Source of the DNA: Prorocentrum cordatum
Lineage: Eukaryota > Sar > Dinophyceae > Prorocentrales > Prorocentraceae
Direction: 5' to 3'
Assembly (NCBI GenBank): GCA_963575745.1
Contig: CAUYUJ010021051.1
Location: forward strand, 79,501 to 143,500
Length of the DNA: 64,000 nucleotides
Positions 50,254 through 60,400 of this stretch are shown piece by piece; the first letter of the stretch is position 1, and every line of letters starts with the position of its first letter. The position numbers were made by a program, and so were the translations under genes. Below the pieces are notes generated by a model. The model was given only the letters and a program-made list of their open reading frames with translations. It was not told the DNA's origin and did no database searches.

Positions 50254-51428
50254 CGTACAATCAGGTAAAATGTCCGCCCACAAGGCGGCTCAAGGGGCCC
50301 TTCGAGCCAAACGGTTGCGGTGCAGCAGGCAACTTCACAGATGGGTTTACACCCCCAGCAATGTTTCTTGTCTCTGCTACCGCCACCGCTCCTGTCGAGG
50401 GTCCGCGCATTAGTCCAACCGTGCGTTTGACGGTACTGGAAAACCACACAGTGCCGTCTGCGGCATCTGGCACCATGCATCTGAAAAAGAACGAGGCTCT
50501 CTGGCCGCTCAGGGGGTTCACCGCAAACCTGATCCCTGTTGTCTTCCTCACCACCATTCCCTTCCTCTGGTAGTGAAATGTCTGCGTTCATAAATGCTTT
50601 TCTGATGAGGCCGGCAAAGTCTTTCTTATTAGCTTCGAATATTGCGAGGCCTCTTTCCTTCCGTTTCTTCGCGCTAAGCTGCTCCTCGTCATGGACAAGG
50701 ACCCAGCATCCCGTACGCATGTAGAGTTCAATCGGTCCGTAGGCCGTTGCCTTCGTCAAGCTGTCACTCAGGTTAGCCTCCGAATGGCACCACCGCGCGA
50801 TTAGCCCGGTCTCCTCGATGCAACGCTCGAAGGCCATAAGCTCCAATGCGGTCCGCTTCTCGGCGAGGCTCTGCATTTGCACCTGCTTGGCGAGGCAATC
50901 GTAGATACTCTTTGCGTCCACGCAGAGACAGGCCCGTACTTCTCGAACTCCTTCGATCATCGGCTTGAGTTCTCGTCCGGCGCTAGCTGTCCCGGAGACG
51001 ACATCAGACACGAACCCATTCAGTTCTGCCCACAGCATTCGTACCATGAACAGCTCGTCTTCTGCGACTGTCAGTGCTTGCACCTCAGCTGCCAGCGAAC
51101 TTTTTGCCACACGTTGTAGCTCACCGCTTCGGTGAGATATCCACCCAACAGGTGTACGTTTCCCGTCCAGAATATCTTCAGGTGCGATTCCGATGACATA
51201 CCCTCCAGTCGATAGTCCATCTGGTCGATTTGCCCAACCAGCATCGCTCCATCCCACTACAACAGCCTTCCCTTCAAATGGTTCAAAGGTCAGTTTGAAG
51301 TTCGGGTCGAGCTTTATTTGCCTGATGAGCTTGTTGATCCCAAAGAGCGGTTCCACCGTAGCTGTTGGTCCGCAACTCTGGAAAATCGAGCATTGGGCTT
51401 GATAGCGCGGTAGGGTTCGAGTCGCTAC
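50187..51428 (-). CDS. Copia RNase H, downstream of the internal stop
   Basis: Same frame as the RT after the TGA. RNase H motifs: VVGWSDAGWANRPDGLSTGG, KSSLAAEVQAL, LCVDAKSIYDCL and WCHSEANLSDSLTK supply the D-E-D-D set. This activity removes the RNA strand during reverse transcription. The C-terminal tail from ~50580 leftwards is not recognisable. An ATG at 51356 exists, but a separate start is unlikely in this element type. Confidence 0.8.
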   Translation of the reverse strand, partial: VATRTLPRYQAQCSIFQSCGPTATVEPLFGINKLIRQIKLDPNFKLTFEPFEGKAVVVGWSDAGWANRPDGLSTGGYVIGIAPEDILDGKRTPVGWISHRSGELQRVAKSSLAAEVQALTVAEDELFMVRMLWAELNGFVSDVVSGTASAGRELKPMIEGVREVRACLCVDAKSIYDCLAKQVQMQSLAEKRTALELMAFERCIEETGLIARWCHSEANLSDSLTKATAYGPIELYMRTGCWVLVHDEEQLSAKKRKERGLAIFEANKKDFAGLIRKAFMNADISLPEEGNGGEEDNRDQVCGEPPERPESLVLFQMHGARCRRRHCVVFQYRQTHGWTNARTLDRSGGGSRDKKHCWGCKPICEVACCTATVWLEGPLEPPCGRTFYLIVRSRELTATPKFTRVNPPFIQKP

Positions 51429-54400
51429 TCATTGGATTTCCCCAAGAGCTCCTCGTAGGTGAGTCATCTTGCTCTCCGTAAGCTTCTCGTTTCGCTGCTT
51501 CCGCCATTCGCTGGCAATGGGAATGTCCTTGATGTTGTCGATGAACTCCTTCTGGTGGATCGTAATTCGTCCAGACGTGTCCTGATAGACCCAGAGTCCG
51601 GTCTGCTTGAACTCTCCTTCCTCCCAGGGTGTCCATCTGAATGCTTTCTGAAGCTTCGTTTCGATCTCTATCCAGCGCTTGCTGCTGTCACCCGTGATCA
51701 GGAAGTCGTCCACATGCGTTCCTACGATCCCAAAGATTCCATCTTTGTCGCTAAATACCCATACACAGGGGTCAGATACGCATCGTTGTCCTCCGAGCTG
51801 CTCCATTAGTGCGTCCACACTATCGTACCAAGACTTTGGTGCTTGACATAGGCCATATACTGCTTTTCGCAATCTTACCAGAGCACCCATAGGTAATCCG
51901 AGTTCCTTTGCGAGCTCCTCGTTGGCTGCGATGAATACCGGCTTGTCTTCTGGTAGCCCCTTGCCTTGTAGGAAAGTTGCCTTGACGTCGCCCTTCTTGA
52001 GCCTCCAGGCCTTCATGGCGGCGAGCTGGAAGATCATGTTCCTTGCCCGTCTCGTCATCGTGGGGGATGCCACCGGCTCCTCACCCAGTCTGGGATCTTG
52101 GTATCCTAGAACAACGAGTCTGGCCTTGGCTCGGCTGCTTCCAGTCGCTTCATCCTTCTTCCAGGTGAGCACCCATCTGGTCTTCAGCACGCCCTCGGGC
52201 TTAGGCTTGAGATGTGGCGGAAGTCTCTCCAGTACGTCGTTCGCGATCCAGTCGCGCACCTCGACTAGCTTTGCCGCCTTCATCAGAACCTTCTGCTCGC
52301 TCGTCACGTGCTTGACGCTGGCCTTTGTTCTGCCTTTCTTTAGGGCCTTGCTCACGCATCGTTCGGGCTGCCTACAGAGTTTCCCGAGAGCTGCTCCGTC
52401 AGCTGCTTCAAAGGCCACTTCGATAAACTCCGTTCCGACGGGTATCGAGATGTCCTCTGCCAGCTCTGTCGCTGCGCACGCGCTCAGGTCGAAACTATTC
52501 CAGTCCAGCTGGTCCCAGCCCGCAGCCTTTTCATCGCAGAACGTGCCGCGCGCTCTGAGTGACGGTCCGAATGGTGTCTGCATGCGTATTCGTCTTTTTG
52601 TCTTTTCGAACAGGTCGGCCTGCTTCTTTCTTTTCCCAGATTCGGCCTGCCGGCTCATGTTTAGCAACTTCCCCTGATTCGTGACGAGAGGCGGGTCCAT
52701 CTCGGTGTCCACCATGAGGTCCGGATCATCTCGGTTTCCCACTGCCACTCGAACAGCTTCGGTCGTGTCCCCGTCATGGACAGGTCCTGGAGAATCGGAA
52801 CGGTTCAGAGGCATGGCCCCCGAGCCCGTTGCTCCACCTGATGGTGTAAACGTATCGAGGGGGTTTTCTCCTCCGGCCGCTACCGGCGCATCTTTCCCCT
52901 CACTTGTGTCTCGTTGCCTAAGGAAGAAATACGTTTTCCCAGTCCAGCGCCCCTTCAAGGATCTCTGCGTTTGTCGGTGTGCCTTCCAGTTTTCGTCCCT
53001 GACGGTTTCCATCGACTCGTCCTCGAACTTAGCTACCGTGACCCCTTCCATCGTCGCCCCTTCGATCGAGGCCTTGTATCCCTCCGGGGCAAACAGCGTG
53101 GTCCGGTTCCGAAGATGCACGCGAACATACGCTCTTCGGCCTTCGAATTCTTCTTCAGTCCAGTAGTCCTTGAGATCGCTGTCGTCTGGGGCCCTCGCTG
53201 TCGCCTCGGGAGTGTAAGTCTCCTCGTGCATCGGTGCGTCCTCCTTGTCCACGCCGATCACTTCTCCCTTATTGAGGTGATTGAGCGCCTCCACGAACGA
53301 CCAGGGTGTTCCGTTTTCCTCGGTGAAGATCTCCTCTTCTTGTGGGCTGGCGGCGCGTAGTTGTTCAGGGGCACATCGCCACAATCTGGTTCCCATAACA
53401 ACCCACACTTTTCGAGCTGGTTGGGGACTCTCCCCATTAGCCCGCACAGTCTGCACACCTAGCACGGCGCCAGGTCCGAACCGTCGTCCACGATCAACTC
53501 CGCGTTTCTTCTCCAGGGCGTGGTGGTTCGCCATCTTACCGCACCTCCAGACACATACCAGCATGCCTGGAACGAACTTTTGAATTCGTTGTTCCCGCGA
53601 TGCGGCCGCTCTCGCCTGCTGTTGCTTGAGGATCCTGTCACCGATGATCTTCGTTGCGAGAACACGCTTGGATAGATTGTCCATGTAGCTCTGATTGGAG
53701 CATTTCACGATATCCAAATTGTCATCTTTGGTGAGTGTCCCAGACCAGTTCTTGTCTCTGCCGAATGCCCACTGCGTTGGGCAATAGCCGTCCACCCGTT
53801 CCACCGTGTTGTGAGCTTCCACTGCTTGGTGCACAGCCGCCTCCAAGTCTGTGTCGTGATCCTTGTGTAGAGATCTCGCGCAGTCGTTGATGGTCTTGAT
53901 GGCTCTCTCGGCTATCCCGTTCTGCCAGTGTGCTTGTGTCGCGCATGGATCCAGCATCACTCCTTCACCGGAGACGCTTTCGAAGAGTTCGTGTGACACA
54001 AACGCTCCTTCTGGATCCTGACGTAGCACGGCAGGCATACCGCATCTGTCTGACCAATGCGCCCGAAAGGCTTCCAACGGCTCTTTTGTGGCACAGTTCC
54101 TCGACTCGGTACTTGGACAGCTCAGGATTTTCACCGCGAGGGTGAACTTGCTTGCTTCGTCGACAATCACCAGGTACTTCCGTTTGATGTCGTCGTTGCC
54201 CACAATCTCCTTCACGTCCACTCCGACTACTCGCCAGAGGTCCCGAGCTGGTTCCAGTACAGCGGTTGGTCTCGGCTTTGTCGCTTGGCTTGCGATACAG
54301 GCGCTGCATTTGATCTGCTTCACCGCTGCGACGGTTGCAGCTGTCGCTCCACGTCGCCGTAGAATTCGGACCATCACCCTTGGAGGTCGATGTCCGGTAT

Positions 54401-54899
54401 TGCGATGTAGGCGCATGGCTGCCTTCATCAGCTCGTTCTGCTTCAGCGGCTCCAGCTTGTTCCACTCACTCTGTTCTTCGGCCGTGAGCTCCAGCTTCTT
54501 TTCAGTGTCGCACATTTCCGCCTTGGCCCCTGCGAGCGCCGTTTCCTCCGTCCGGAGCTCCCCAATGAAGCCCGTGAGATTCGGCGGGTCCACTATATTA
54601 CTATATTCTTCCAGATCAGCTTCGCCAGCTGTTTCGGATCGCGCCCTGATTCCGTAGCGTCTCTTCCACAGCATTCTCAGTGTCCGTGACCTTCGGGATC
54701 TGAAAATCTTTTGCCTCGCAGAACCGTGACTAACTTCTTCCTGCTGGTCCATGCGGTCCAAGGCTTGTAGAGAGGCGCCCCGCTGCGGTTGACCGACCCA
54801 ACCTGGCAGCCGTCGAAGTTGGCCTTTTCCATTCCCACCTCGCCGAAGAACATCATCAGCTGAGGGAACATCTTCCAGCCGTGACAGTTCCGGGGCCAT
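51429..54899 (-). CDS. Copia integrase and reverse transcriptase
   Basis: The first ~100 codons (to about 54600) are off-frame. Then, in order: an H2C2 zinc-binding segment (RLHRNTGHRPPRVMVRIL, CSACIAS); the integrase core with DVKEIV, VLRQDPEGAFVSHELF and HWQNGIAERAIKTIND (D-D-E-type); a long linker; and RT with LKTRWVLTWKKDE, KARLVVLGYQDPR, YGLCQAPKSWYDS and the catalytic box GTHVDDFLITGD (VDD). It stops at TGA 51431-51429 after ALGEIQ, where TGG (Trp) would be expected. The same frame continues as VATRTLPRYQAQCSIFQS. Confidence 0.85.
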   Translation of the reverse strand: MAPELSRLEDVPSADDVLRRGGNGKGQLRRLPGWVGQPQRGASLQALDRMDQQEEVSHGSARQKIFRSRRSRTLRMLWKRRYGIRARSETAGEADLEEYSNIVDPPNLTGFIGELRTEETALAGAKAEMCDTEKKLELTAEEQSEWNKLEPLKQNELMKAAMRLHRNTGHRPPRVMVRILRRRGATAATVAAVKQIKCSACIASQATKPRPTAVLEPARDLWRVVGVDVKEIVGNDDIKRKYLVIVDEASKFTLAVKILSCPSTESRNCATKEPLEAFRAHWSDRCGMPAVLRQDPEGAFVSHELFESVSGEGVMLDPCATQAHWQNGIAERAIKTINDCARSLHKDHDTDLEAAVHQAVEAHNTVERVDGYCPTQWAFGRDKNWSGTLTKDDNLDIVKCSNQSYMDNLSKRVLATKIIGDRILKQQQARAAASREQRIQKFVPGMLVCVWRCGKMANHHALEKKRGVDRGRRFGPGAVLGVQTVRANGESPQPARKVWVVMGTRLWRCAPEQLRAASPQEEEIFTEENGTPWSFVEALNHLNKGEVIGVDKEDAPMHEETYTPEATARAPDDSDLKDYWTEEEFEGRRAYVRVHLRNRTTLFAPEGYKASIEGATMEGVTVAKFEDESMETVRDENWKAHRQTQRSLKGRWTGKTYFFLRQRDTSEGKDAPVAAGGENPLDTFTPSGGATGSGAMPLNRSDSPGPVHDGDTTEAVRVAVGNRDDPDLMVDTEMDPPLVTNQGKLLNMSRQAESGKRKKQADLFEKTKRRIRMQTPFGPSLRARGTFCDEKAAGWDQLDWNSFDLSACAATELAEDISIPVGTEFIEVAFEAADGAALGKLCRQPERCVSKALKKGRTKASVKHVTSEQKVLMKAAKLVEVRDWIANDVLERLPPHLKPKPEGVLKTRWVLTWKKDEATGSSRAKARLVVLGYQDPRLGEEPVASPTMTRRARNMIFQLAAMKAWRLKKGDVKATFLQGKGLPEDKPVFIAANEELAKELGLPMGALVRLRKAVYGLCQAPKSWYDSVDALMEQLGGQRCVSDPCVWVFSDKDGIFGIVGTHVDDFLITGDSSKRWIEIETKLQKAFRWTPWEEGEFKQTGLWVYQDTSGRITIHQKEFIDNIKDIPIASEWRKQRNEKLTESKMTHLRGALGEIQ

Positions 54900-55930
54900 T
54901 CAGAATGAATGTCTCCACCATTCGCCTTCACCCTTCGACCAAGCAGGATGTAGTTCTCCATTAGCTTATTGAGATTCCTTCGCTTGCCGTCGAGCTTGGC
55001 CCAGTGTTGTGCTCCTGCTCGTCCGACATAGCCTTTCTGTAGAGCACTGACCGCTGTGCACGGTAGACTTCCCCACAAGTCTGCTCCTGGATTATCATCG
55101 GCGATCTTGAGGCCATAGTCCAATCCGGTCTTCTTCCTCAGGTCTGCGCCCTTTCGAGTAATGCGGATGTTCCTCGCATCTGGGCGCTCGTCCGCAACCT
55201 GGCCGAGTTGGCTATCCTCCTCCGTGCAATACTCGATCATGTTCTTCTCGCACAGCTCTCTGTCGACACGAATGTTTTTCACCTGGCCAATGACCCAGGT
55301 GTAGTCCATCATGGTAATTTCCTCCATGGGGTACTCGACGTCAATCCCAAAAGTGACGACGCCGTCCTCGGCCCTCTCGGGGCCGGATGAGTCTTTCTTT
55401 AGACATCTTCCGGACCCCCGCCCTGAGGTGAGGTCTTTGGAGTCCTCCTTCGACTTGGCGTCGCTGCCGGTCTCTTCGCGCTGTCCCGCATGAGGTCTTT
55501 CTCCCCTTCCGGCACCCCAGGAGCATTGCTCCCGGCGGCGCTCTGCGATGAGGTCCCTGGTATCCGGAAGGAGCCCACTTCCTCCAGCAGCGGTCTCGTC
55601 GCACGTTTCTTCCCCGTGTCGATCCAAGGGGTCTCCTCGTCCGAGGCCCCTTCCTTCTCGAACGAGTCCTCCGACTCGGACCATTCCGGTACTGGCGGTG
55701 GCTGCGAGTGCTCCTTCGGCGATGCCTTCCGACGGTTCTCCTTCGTGATCTCCTCGATGTCGATCTGGCTCACCGTCTTTCCGAGCGGCCCGTTCGAGCG
55801 ATACTTGCCCGACGCCCCGTGCTTCGGGATGTAGAGCATCACCAGCTCGCAGTTCACGCACTTGTAGCTCACCTTGTACTGGTTCGCAAGGGGTGCCAGG
55901 GGATTCAGCGCGTCGTGATTTCCCCAGCAC
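54677..55930 (-). CDS. Copia leader polyprotein with a methyltransferase-like 'PCT' domain
   Basis: Two frames contribute. The frame 55872-55399 gives SYKCVNCELVMLYIPKHGAS (a Cys-x2-Cys segment), then an acidic linker. After a frameshift near 55400, this frame gives VVTFGIDVEYPMEEITMMDY and the domain GADLWGSLPCTAVSALQKGY, GGDIHSEWPRNCHGWKMFP, KANFDGCQVGSVN and APLYKPWTAWTS. The LPCT...EWP...FDGC...KPW pattern is one I associate with dinoflagellate copia polyproteins. It resembles the core of a SAM methyltransferase fold, but no activity can be claimed. The frame stops at TGA 54677-54679 after DPEGHGH, yet same-frame coding resumes after the stop (ECCGRDATESGRDPKQLAKL). Confidence 0.55.
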   Translation of the reverse strand: MLGKSRRAESPGTPCEPVQGELQVRELRAGDALHPEARGVGQVSLERAARKDGEPDRHRGDHEGEPSEGIAEGALAATASTGMVRVGGLVREGRGLGRGDPLDRHGEETCDETAAGGSGLLPDTRDLIAERRREQCSWGAGRGERPHAGQREETGSDAKSKEDSKDLTSGRGSGRCLKKDSSGPERAEDGVVTFGIDVEYPMEEITMMDYTWVIGQVKNIRVDRELCEKNMIEYCTEEDSQLGQVADERPDARNIRITRKGADLRKKTGLDYGLKIADDNPGADLWGSLPCTAVSALQKGYVGRAGAQHWAKLDGKRRNLNKLMENYILLGRRVKANGGDIHSEWPRNCHGWKMFPQLMMFFGEVGMEKANFDGCQVGSVNRSGAPLYKPWTAWTSRKKLVTVLRGKRFSDPEGHGH

Positions 55931-56339
55931 GGCGCCCCTAGATATTTAAAGGCTGCCGCCTCTGCCGCCGACCCCAGAGAACTTCAGGGAGGCTCATTTG
56001 CTTAGTGCGTTTGGTTGACCGCGTTTTGCTTTTCCGTATACGTGTTTCCGATAAGTCTGACGGCCATCCTGGAGGTTCGCGTTGCGATCCTCCTCGTCGT
56101 CCTTCCCCGCAGATTTTCTTTGGTTTGTATTCGTTGTCCGTTTAAAGACAATGCGAAAGCCGTTCCCCCGATGGGGTTTGATTCGAAAATAGGGTTTTTT
56201 TGTTTCTGATTTTTTTTATAAAAATGAACATCTCCCTGAGCTGGGATTTGCCAGGTTTTCTTTCGTTTGTTTTATTAGTTTGTCGTTAGAAACCAATACG
56301 ACAGCAGTTTCCCTTAGGGGTATGATTAGACAATGACAG
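55931..56339. other. Flank between the copia element and the zinc-finger gene
   Basis: Contains TTTAAATA-type AT-rich sequence at about 55943 (minus strand), close to the copia leader, and T runs at 56197-56220. No gene and no recognisable LTR. Confidence 0.4.
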
Positions 56340-57075
56340 TTTTGGATTGGTGGAGTATGCGAGGAGCGGAAGTACGAAGAGGCGTTCGTGGAGTATCAAT
56401 GGGAGAAGGCAGGGAACGCCCGATGCAAAGGAGGAATGTGCCTCGAGTGCGAGGATCTGAAGACGCACCTAAAGTGCTCGCACTGTGGCCAGGAGAAGTT
56501 GCTGTTGCAAGAGTATGCCAAAGCGGATCAGTGCAATGACGCACCCACGTGCAAGTCGTGTAAGAAGTTGCTGAAAAAGGAGGAAATAGCGCGCGCCGAA
56601 GAAGCGAAGCGGGTGGTATGCTCAAAATGTGGAGAGGCGAAGGGTAAGATTGAATTTGCCATTCATATGTTGGTCAACGCGTCGAAAGCGTCGATTGCGC
56701 GTACCAAGTGCGTGGGCGCTGCGGCGGCCCAACGGAACAAGGCGGCGAGCAAAAACGTGAAGCCCTGTGTTATGTGCGAGGTGCCGCAGCGGCGTGAATG
56801 CTTTTCACAGAGGATGTTGGAGGGCGTGGCAGATCAGCGGCGGAAGTGCAAGCGCTGCTTGGATAGCGCAAAGCTGGAGCGGGGGAAGTGGAAATGTGTA
56901 GAATGCAAGAGTGCTTTCGGGAGAAACACTACAGCAACTGGTTGGCTGGACGAACGACGCAGAAGGCGGATGGGAAGCAGAGATGCAACGTGCGCTGTTT
57001 TGGCCAAGAGCGCAAACGGAAGGACATGGCTGAGAAGAGCTGCGCGTCGGTGACGAAAATCCGTAAGGCGGGATA
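56340..57075 (+). CDS. Cys-rich zinc-finger-like protein with one frame break
   Basis: The frame is readable from 56340 (FWIGGVCEERKYEEAFVEYQ), right after a TGACAG acceptor-like site, so this may be an internal exon. Repeated C-x2-C pairs: GGMCLECEDL, LKCSHCGQEK, PTCKSCKKLL, VVCSKCGEAKGK, KPCVMCEVPQRR, RKCKRCLDSAKL and WKCVECKSAFGR. This spacing of CxxC pairs with 'K..F' between them recalls Stc1-like zinc domains (tentative). Near 56930 the frame changes: the continuation HYSNWLAGRTTQKADGKQRC, then CFGQERKRKDMAEK, is one frame over and ends at TAG 57073-57075. A single-base change would restore continuity, so this copy is either recently broken or carries an error. Confidence 0.6.
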
Positions 57076-57116
57076 GCTGTCGCCAGAGCCGGTCGGTTTA
57101 GGGAGAGAAATCGAGG

Positions 57117-59285
57117 AGTGGGGTGCCCCAAGAACAAAAGCTCCATGAGTGGGGGATGTCGGGGCGAGGAGGGGGGCGCTGGTCGTTTTTGGACGAGAAC
57201 TCCTGGGTTGGGGGGCCTCAAGAACAGAAGCTCCATGAGTGGGGGATGCCGGGTCGAGGAGGGGAACGTGGGTCGTTTTTGGGTGAGAAATCGTGGGGTA
57301 AGGAGCCCAACGAACAGAGGCTCCATGAGTGAGGGATGCTGCGGCGAGGATGGGGGCGTTGGTCGTTTTTGGGCGGGAAATCGTGGGCTGGAGGGCCCCA
57401 AGACCAGAGGCTGCATGAGTGGGGGATGCCGGGGCGAGGAGGGGGGCGCTGGTCGTTTTTGGGCGAGAAATCGTGGGGTGGGGGGGCCCAAGAACAGAGG
57501 CTCCATGAGTGCGGGATGTCTGGGCGAGGAGGGGGGCGGTGGTCGTGTTTGGGCAAGACATCGTGGGGTGGGGTGCCCGAAGAACAAAGGCTCCATGAGT
57601 GGGGCATGTCGGGGCGAGGAGGAGGGCGTCGGTCGTTTTGAAGTGAGCAATCGTGAGGTGGGGGGCCTGAAGAACAGAGGCTCCTGGAGTGGAGGATGCT
57701 GGAGCGAGGAGAGCGGCGTCGGTTGTTTGTCGGCGAGAAATCGCGCGGTGGGGGGGCCTCAAGAACAGAGGCTCCATGAGGGGGGGATGCCGGGGCGAGG
57801 AGGGGGGCGCTGGTCGTTTGTGAGCGAGACATCGTGGGGCGGAGGGGCCCAATAACAGAGGCTCCATGAGCGGTTGATGCCGGAACGAGGAGGGGTGCGC
57901 TGGTCGCTTCCGAGCTGGAAATCGTGGGATGAGGGGCCCGAAGAACAGAGGCCCCATGAGTGGGGGATGCCGGGGCAAGGAGGGGGGCGGTGGTCAATTT
58001 TGGGCGAGAAATTGCGGGGGGAAGGCCCAAGAGCAGAGGTTCCATGAGCGAGGGATGCCAGGGCGAGGAGGGGGGCGTCGGTTGTTTTTGGGCGAGAAAT
58101 TGTGGGGTGGGGGGCCTGAAGAACAGAGGCTCCATGATGTGGGGATGCCGGGGCGAGGAGGGGGGCGTTGGTCGTTCTGGGGGGAGAAGTCGCGGGGTGG
58201 GGGGCCCCAAGAACAGAGGCTCCAAGAGTGGGGGAGGTCGGGGCGAGGAGGGGAGCGCTGGTTGTTTTCGGCGAGAAATCGCGGGGTGGGGGAGCCCAAG
58301 AAGCACAGAGGCTTTATGAGTGGGGGATGCCGGGGAGAGGAGGGGAGCGCCGGTCGTTTGAGGGCGAGAAATCGCGGGGGGGGGGCCCACGAACCAGAGG
58401 CTTCATGAGTGGGGGATGCCGGGCGAGGGGGGGGCGTTTTTTTTTTTCGAGAAGTCGTGGTGTGGGAAGCCCGAAGGACAGAGTCTCCATCAGTGTGGGA
58501 TGCCGGGGCGAGGAGGGGGGCGCTGGTCGTTTGTGGGCGAGAAATCGCGGGGTGGGAAACCCCAAGAGCAGAGGCTCCATGAGTGGGGGATGCCGGGGCG
58601 AGGAGGGGGGCGCTGGTGGTTGTTGGACGAGAAATCGTGGGGTGGGGGGCCTCAAGAACCGAGGCTCCCTGAGTGGGAGATGCCGGGGCGAGGAGGGGGG
58701 CGCTGGTCGTTGTGGGAGGAGAAATCCTGGGGTGGGGAGCCCCAAGAACAGAGGCTGCATGAGTGGGGGATGCCGGGGCGAGGAGGGAGGCGGCGGTCGC
58801 TTTGGGGCGAGAAATCTGGGGGTGGGGGGGCCCAAGAACAAAAGCTCCATGAGTGGGGGATGCCCGGGCGAGGAGGGGGCCGCCGGTCGTTTGAGGGCGA
58901 GAAAGCGTGGGCCAGGGGGCACCATAAAGGCTCCATGAGTGGGGGATGCCGGGGCGAGGAGGGGGGCGTTGGTCGTTTTTGGGCGAGAAATCTTGGGGCG
59001 GGGGGCCCGAAGAACAGAGGGCCCATGAGTGGGGGATGCCGGGGCGAGGAGGGGGGCGTCGGTCGTTTCTGGGCGACACATCGCGGGGTGATGCCCCCCA
59101 AGAACAGAGGCTCCATGGGTGGGGGATGCCGGGGTGAGGAGGAAGGCGTTGGTCGTTTTTGGGCGAGAAATCGTCGGGTGGGGGCTCGAAGGACAGAGGC
59201 TCCATGAGTGGGGGATGCCGGGGCGAGGAAGTGGGCGTGGGTCGTTTGTGGGCGAGGAATCGTGGGGTGGGGGGCCTCAAGAATG
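57117..59285. repeat. 90-bp tandem array, about 24 copies
   Basis: CTCCATGAGT anchors at 57141, 57231 and 57321 give a period of 90. Units contain GGGGGATGCCGGGGCGAGGA, GGTCGTTTTTGGGCGAGAAA and GGGGGGCCCAAGAACAGAGG. Because 90 is a multiple of three, stop-free monomers give long open frames on both strands (30-residue repeats such as MSGGCRGEEGG or PRHPPLMEPLFLG). Small indels shift the frame several times, which argues against real coding. Confidence 0.95.
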
Positions 59286-59289
59286 ATGT

Positions 59290-59450
59290 TAGGCTGATTC
59301 CCGATCTGTTTCAGACTCGATCGTGATCTAGTCCGTTCGAGGTGAACCCACTTCGCCTGATTCACGATTTCGTTTAGACTAGATCGTGATCTGGTCCAGC
59401 AGACCTCTTCCTCGTCACAATGGTCTAGATCGGGATCTGGTCCAATCCCT
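59290..59450. repeat. Short repeats of AGATCGTGATCTGGTCC
   Basis: Three to four imperfect copies, each with the palindromic GATCGTGATC or GATCGGGATC core. Confidence 0.7.
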
Positions 59451-59970
59451 TAGGGCCTCGCCAGGGTTGGGGAATCCTCTAGGGCCGCGCCAGGGCTGGG
59501 GAATCCTCTAGGGCCGCGCCAGGGGGGCCGCGCCTGGGGAATCCTCTAGGGCCGCGCCAGGGCTGGGGAATCCTCCACGGCCGCGCCAGGGCTGGGGAAT
59601 CCTCCAGGGCAGCGCCAGGGCTGGGGAATCCTCTAGGGCCGCGCCAGGGCTGGGGAATAATCCTCTAGGGCCGCGCCAGGGCTGGGGAATCCTTTACGGC
59701 AGCGCCAGGGCTGGGGAATCCGTTCGGGGAATCCTCTAGGGCGGCAGGGCTGGGGAATCCTTTAGGGCCGCGCCAGGGCTGGGGAATCCGTTTGGGGAAT
59801 CTTCTAGGGCCGCGCCAGGTCTGGGAATCCTTTTGGGCCGCGCCAGGGCTGGGGAATCCGTTTGGGGGATCCTCTTTGGGCCGCGCCAGGGCTGGGGAAT
59901 CCGTTTGGGGAATCCTTTTTAGGCCGTGGCACGGCTGGAGACTCCTCCAGGGCATCGCCGCGGTTGGGGA
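59450..59970. repeat. ~29-bp minisatellite (GGGCCGCGCCAGGGCTGGGG)
   Basis: About 16 copies of GGGAATCCTCTAGGGCCGCG followed by CCAGGGCTG, with length variants carrying GTTTGGGGAATCC. Confidence 0.9.
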
Positions 59971-59984
59971 ACCTTCCGTCAAAA

Positions 59985-60400
59985 TCCTCCCAAACCCGCC
60001 CAACCCCTCCCAAACCCGCCCAATCCTGCCAAACCCACCCAAATCCTTCCAAATCTTCCCAAATCCATCAGAATCCCCCCAAAACCGAACCCACCCGAAT
60101 CCTCCCCAACCCACCCAACATCTTCCCAAATTTTCCCCGATCCTCCCCAACCCACCCACATCCTCCCAAGTCTGCCCAAAGTCTACCCAATCCTCCCAAA
60201 TCCTTCCAAATCCGCCCCCTTCTCCCAAATCCGCACAAATCCTTCCAAATCCTTCCAAATCCTCCAGTACACACTCGAATCCTCCCAAACCCACACAAAT
60301 CTTCCCCAATTCACCCAAACCCATCCAAATCCACCCGGATCCCCCCAAATCCTTCCAAACCCACCCACATCCTCCCAAATCCATTGAGCATATTTTCAGA
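59985..60400. repeat. CCCAAATCCTT-type ~10-bp minisatellite
   Basis: Degenerate CCCACCCAAATCCTTCCAAA units. The composition is telomere-like, but the unit is not TTTAGGG. Confidence 0.85.

Larger units (their letters stand above)
50187..55930 (-). mobile_element. Ty1/copia retrotransposon, decayed
   Basis: From right to left: a leader with a methyltransferase-like domain (55930-54677), integrase and RT (54899-51429) and RNase H (51428-50187). The order integrase before RT defines Ty1/copia. Breaks: frameshift near 55400, TGA at 54679-54677, frameshift near 54600, TGA at 51431-51429. No aspartic protease motif or LTR pair was found. Confidence 0.85.

Noticed and set aside
49980-56340. LTR pair for the copia element
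   Set aside because: I compared both flanks by eye for shared terminal sequence and found none I could support.
57218-59280. 390- and 428-codon minus-strand frames (PPRHPPLMEPLFLG repeats)
   Set aside because: They follow the 90-bp satellite, shift frame at indels and are matched by equally long plus-strand frames.
59985-60400. Internal telomeric repeat
   Set aside because: The CCCAAATCC-like units are irregular and do not match the TTTAGGG type expected in dinoflagellates.
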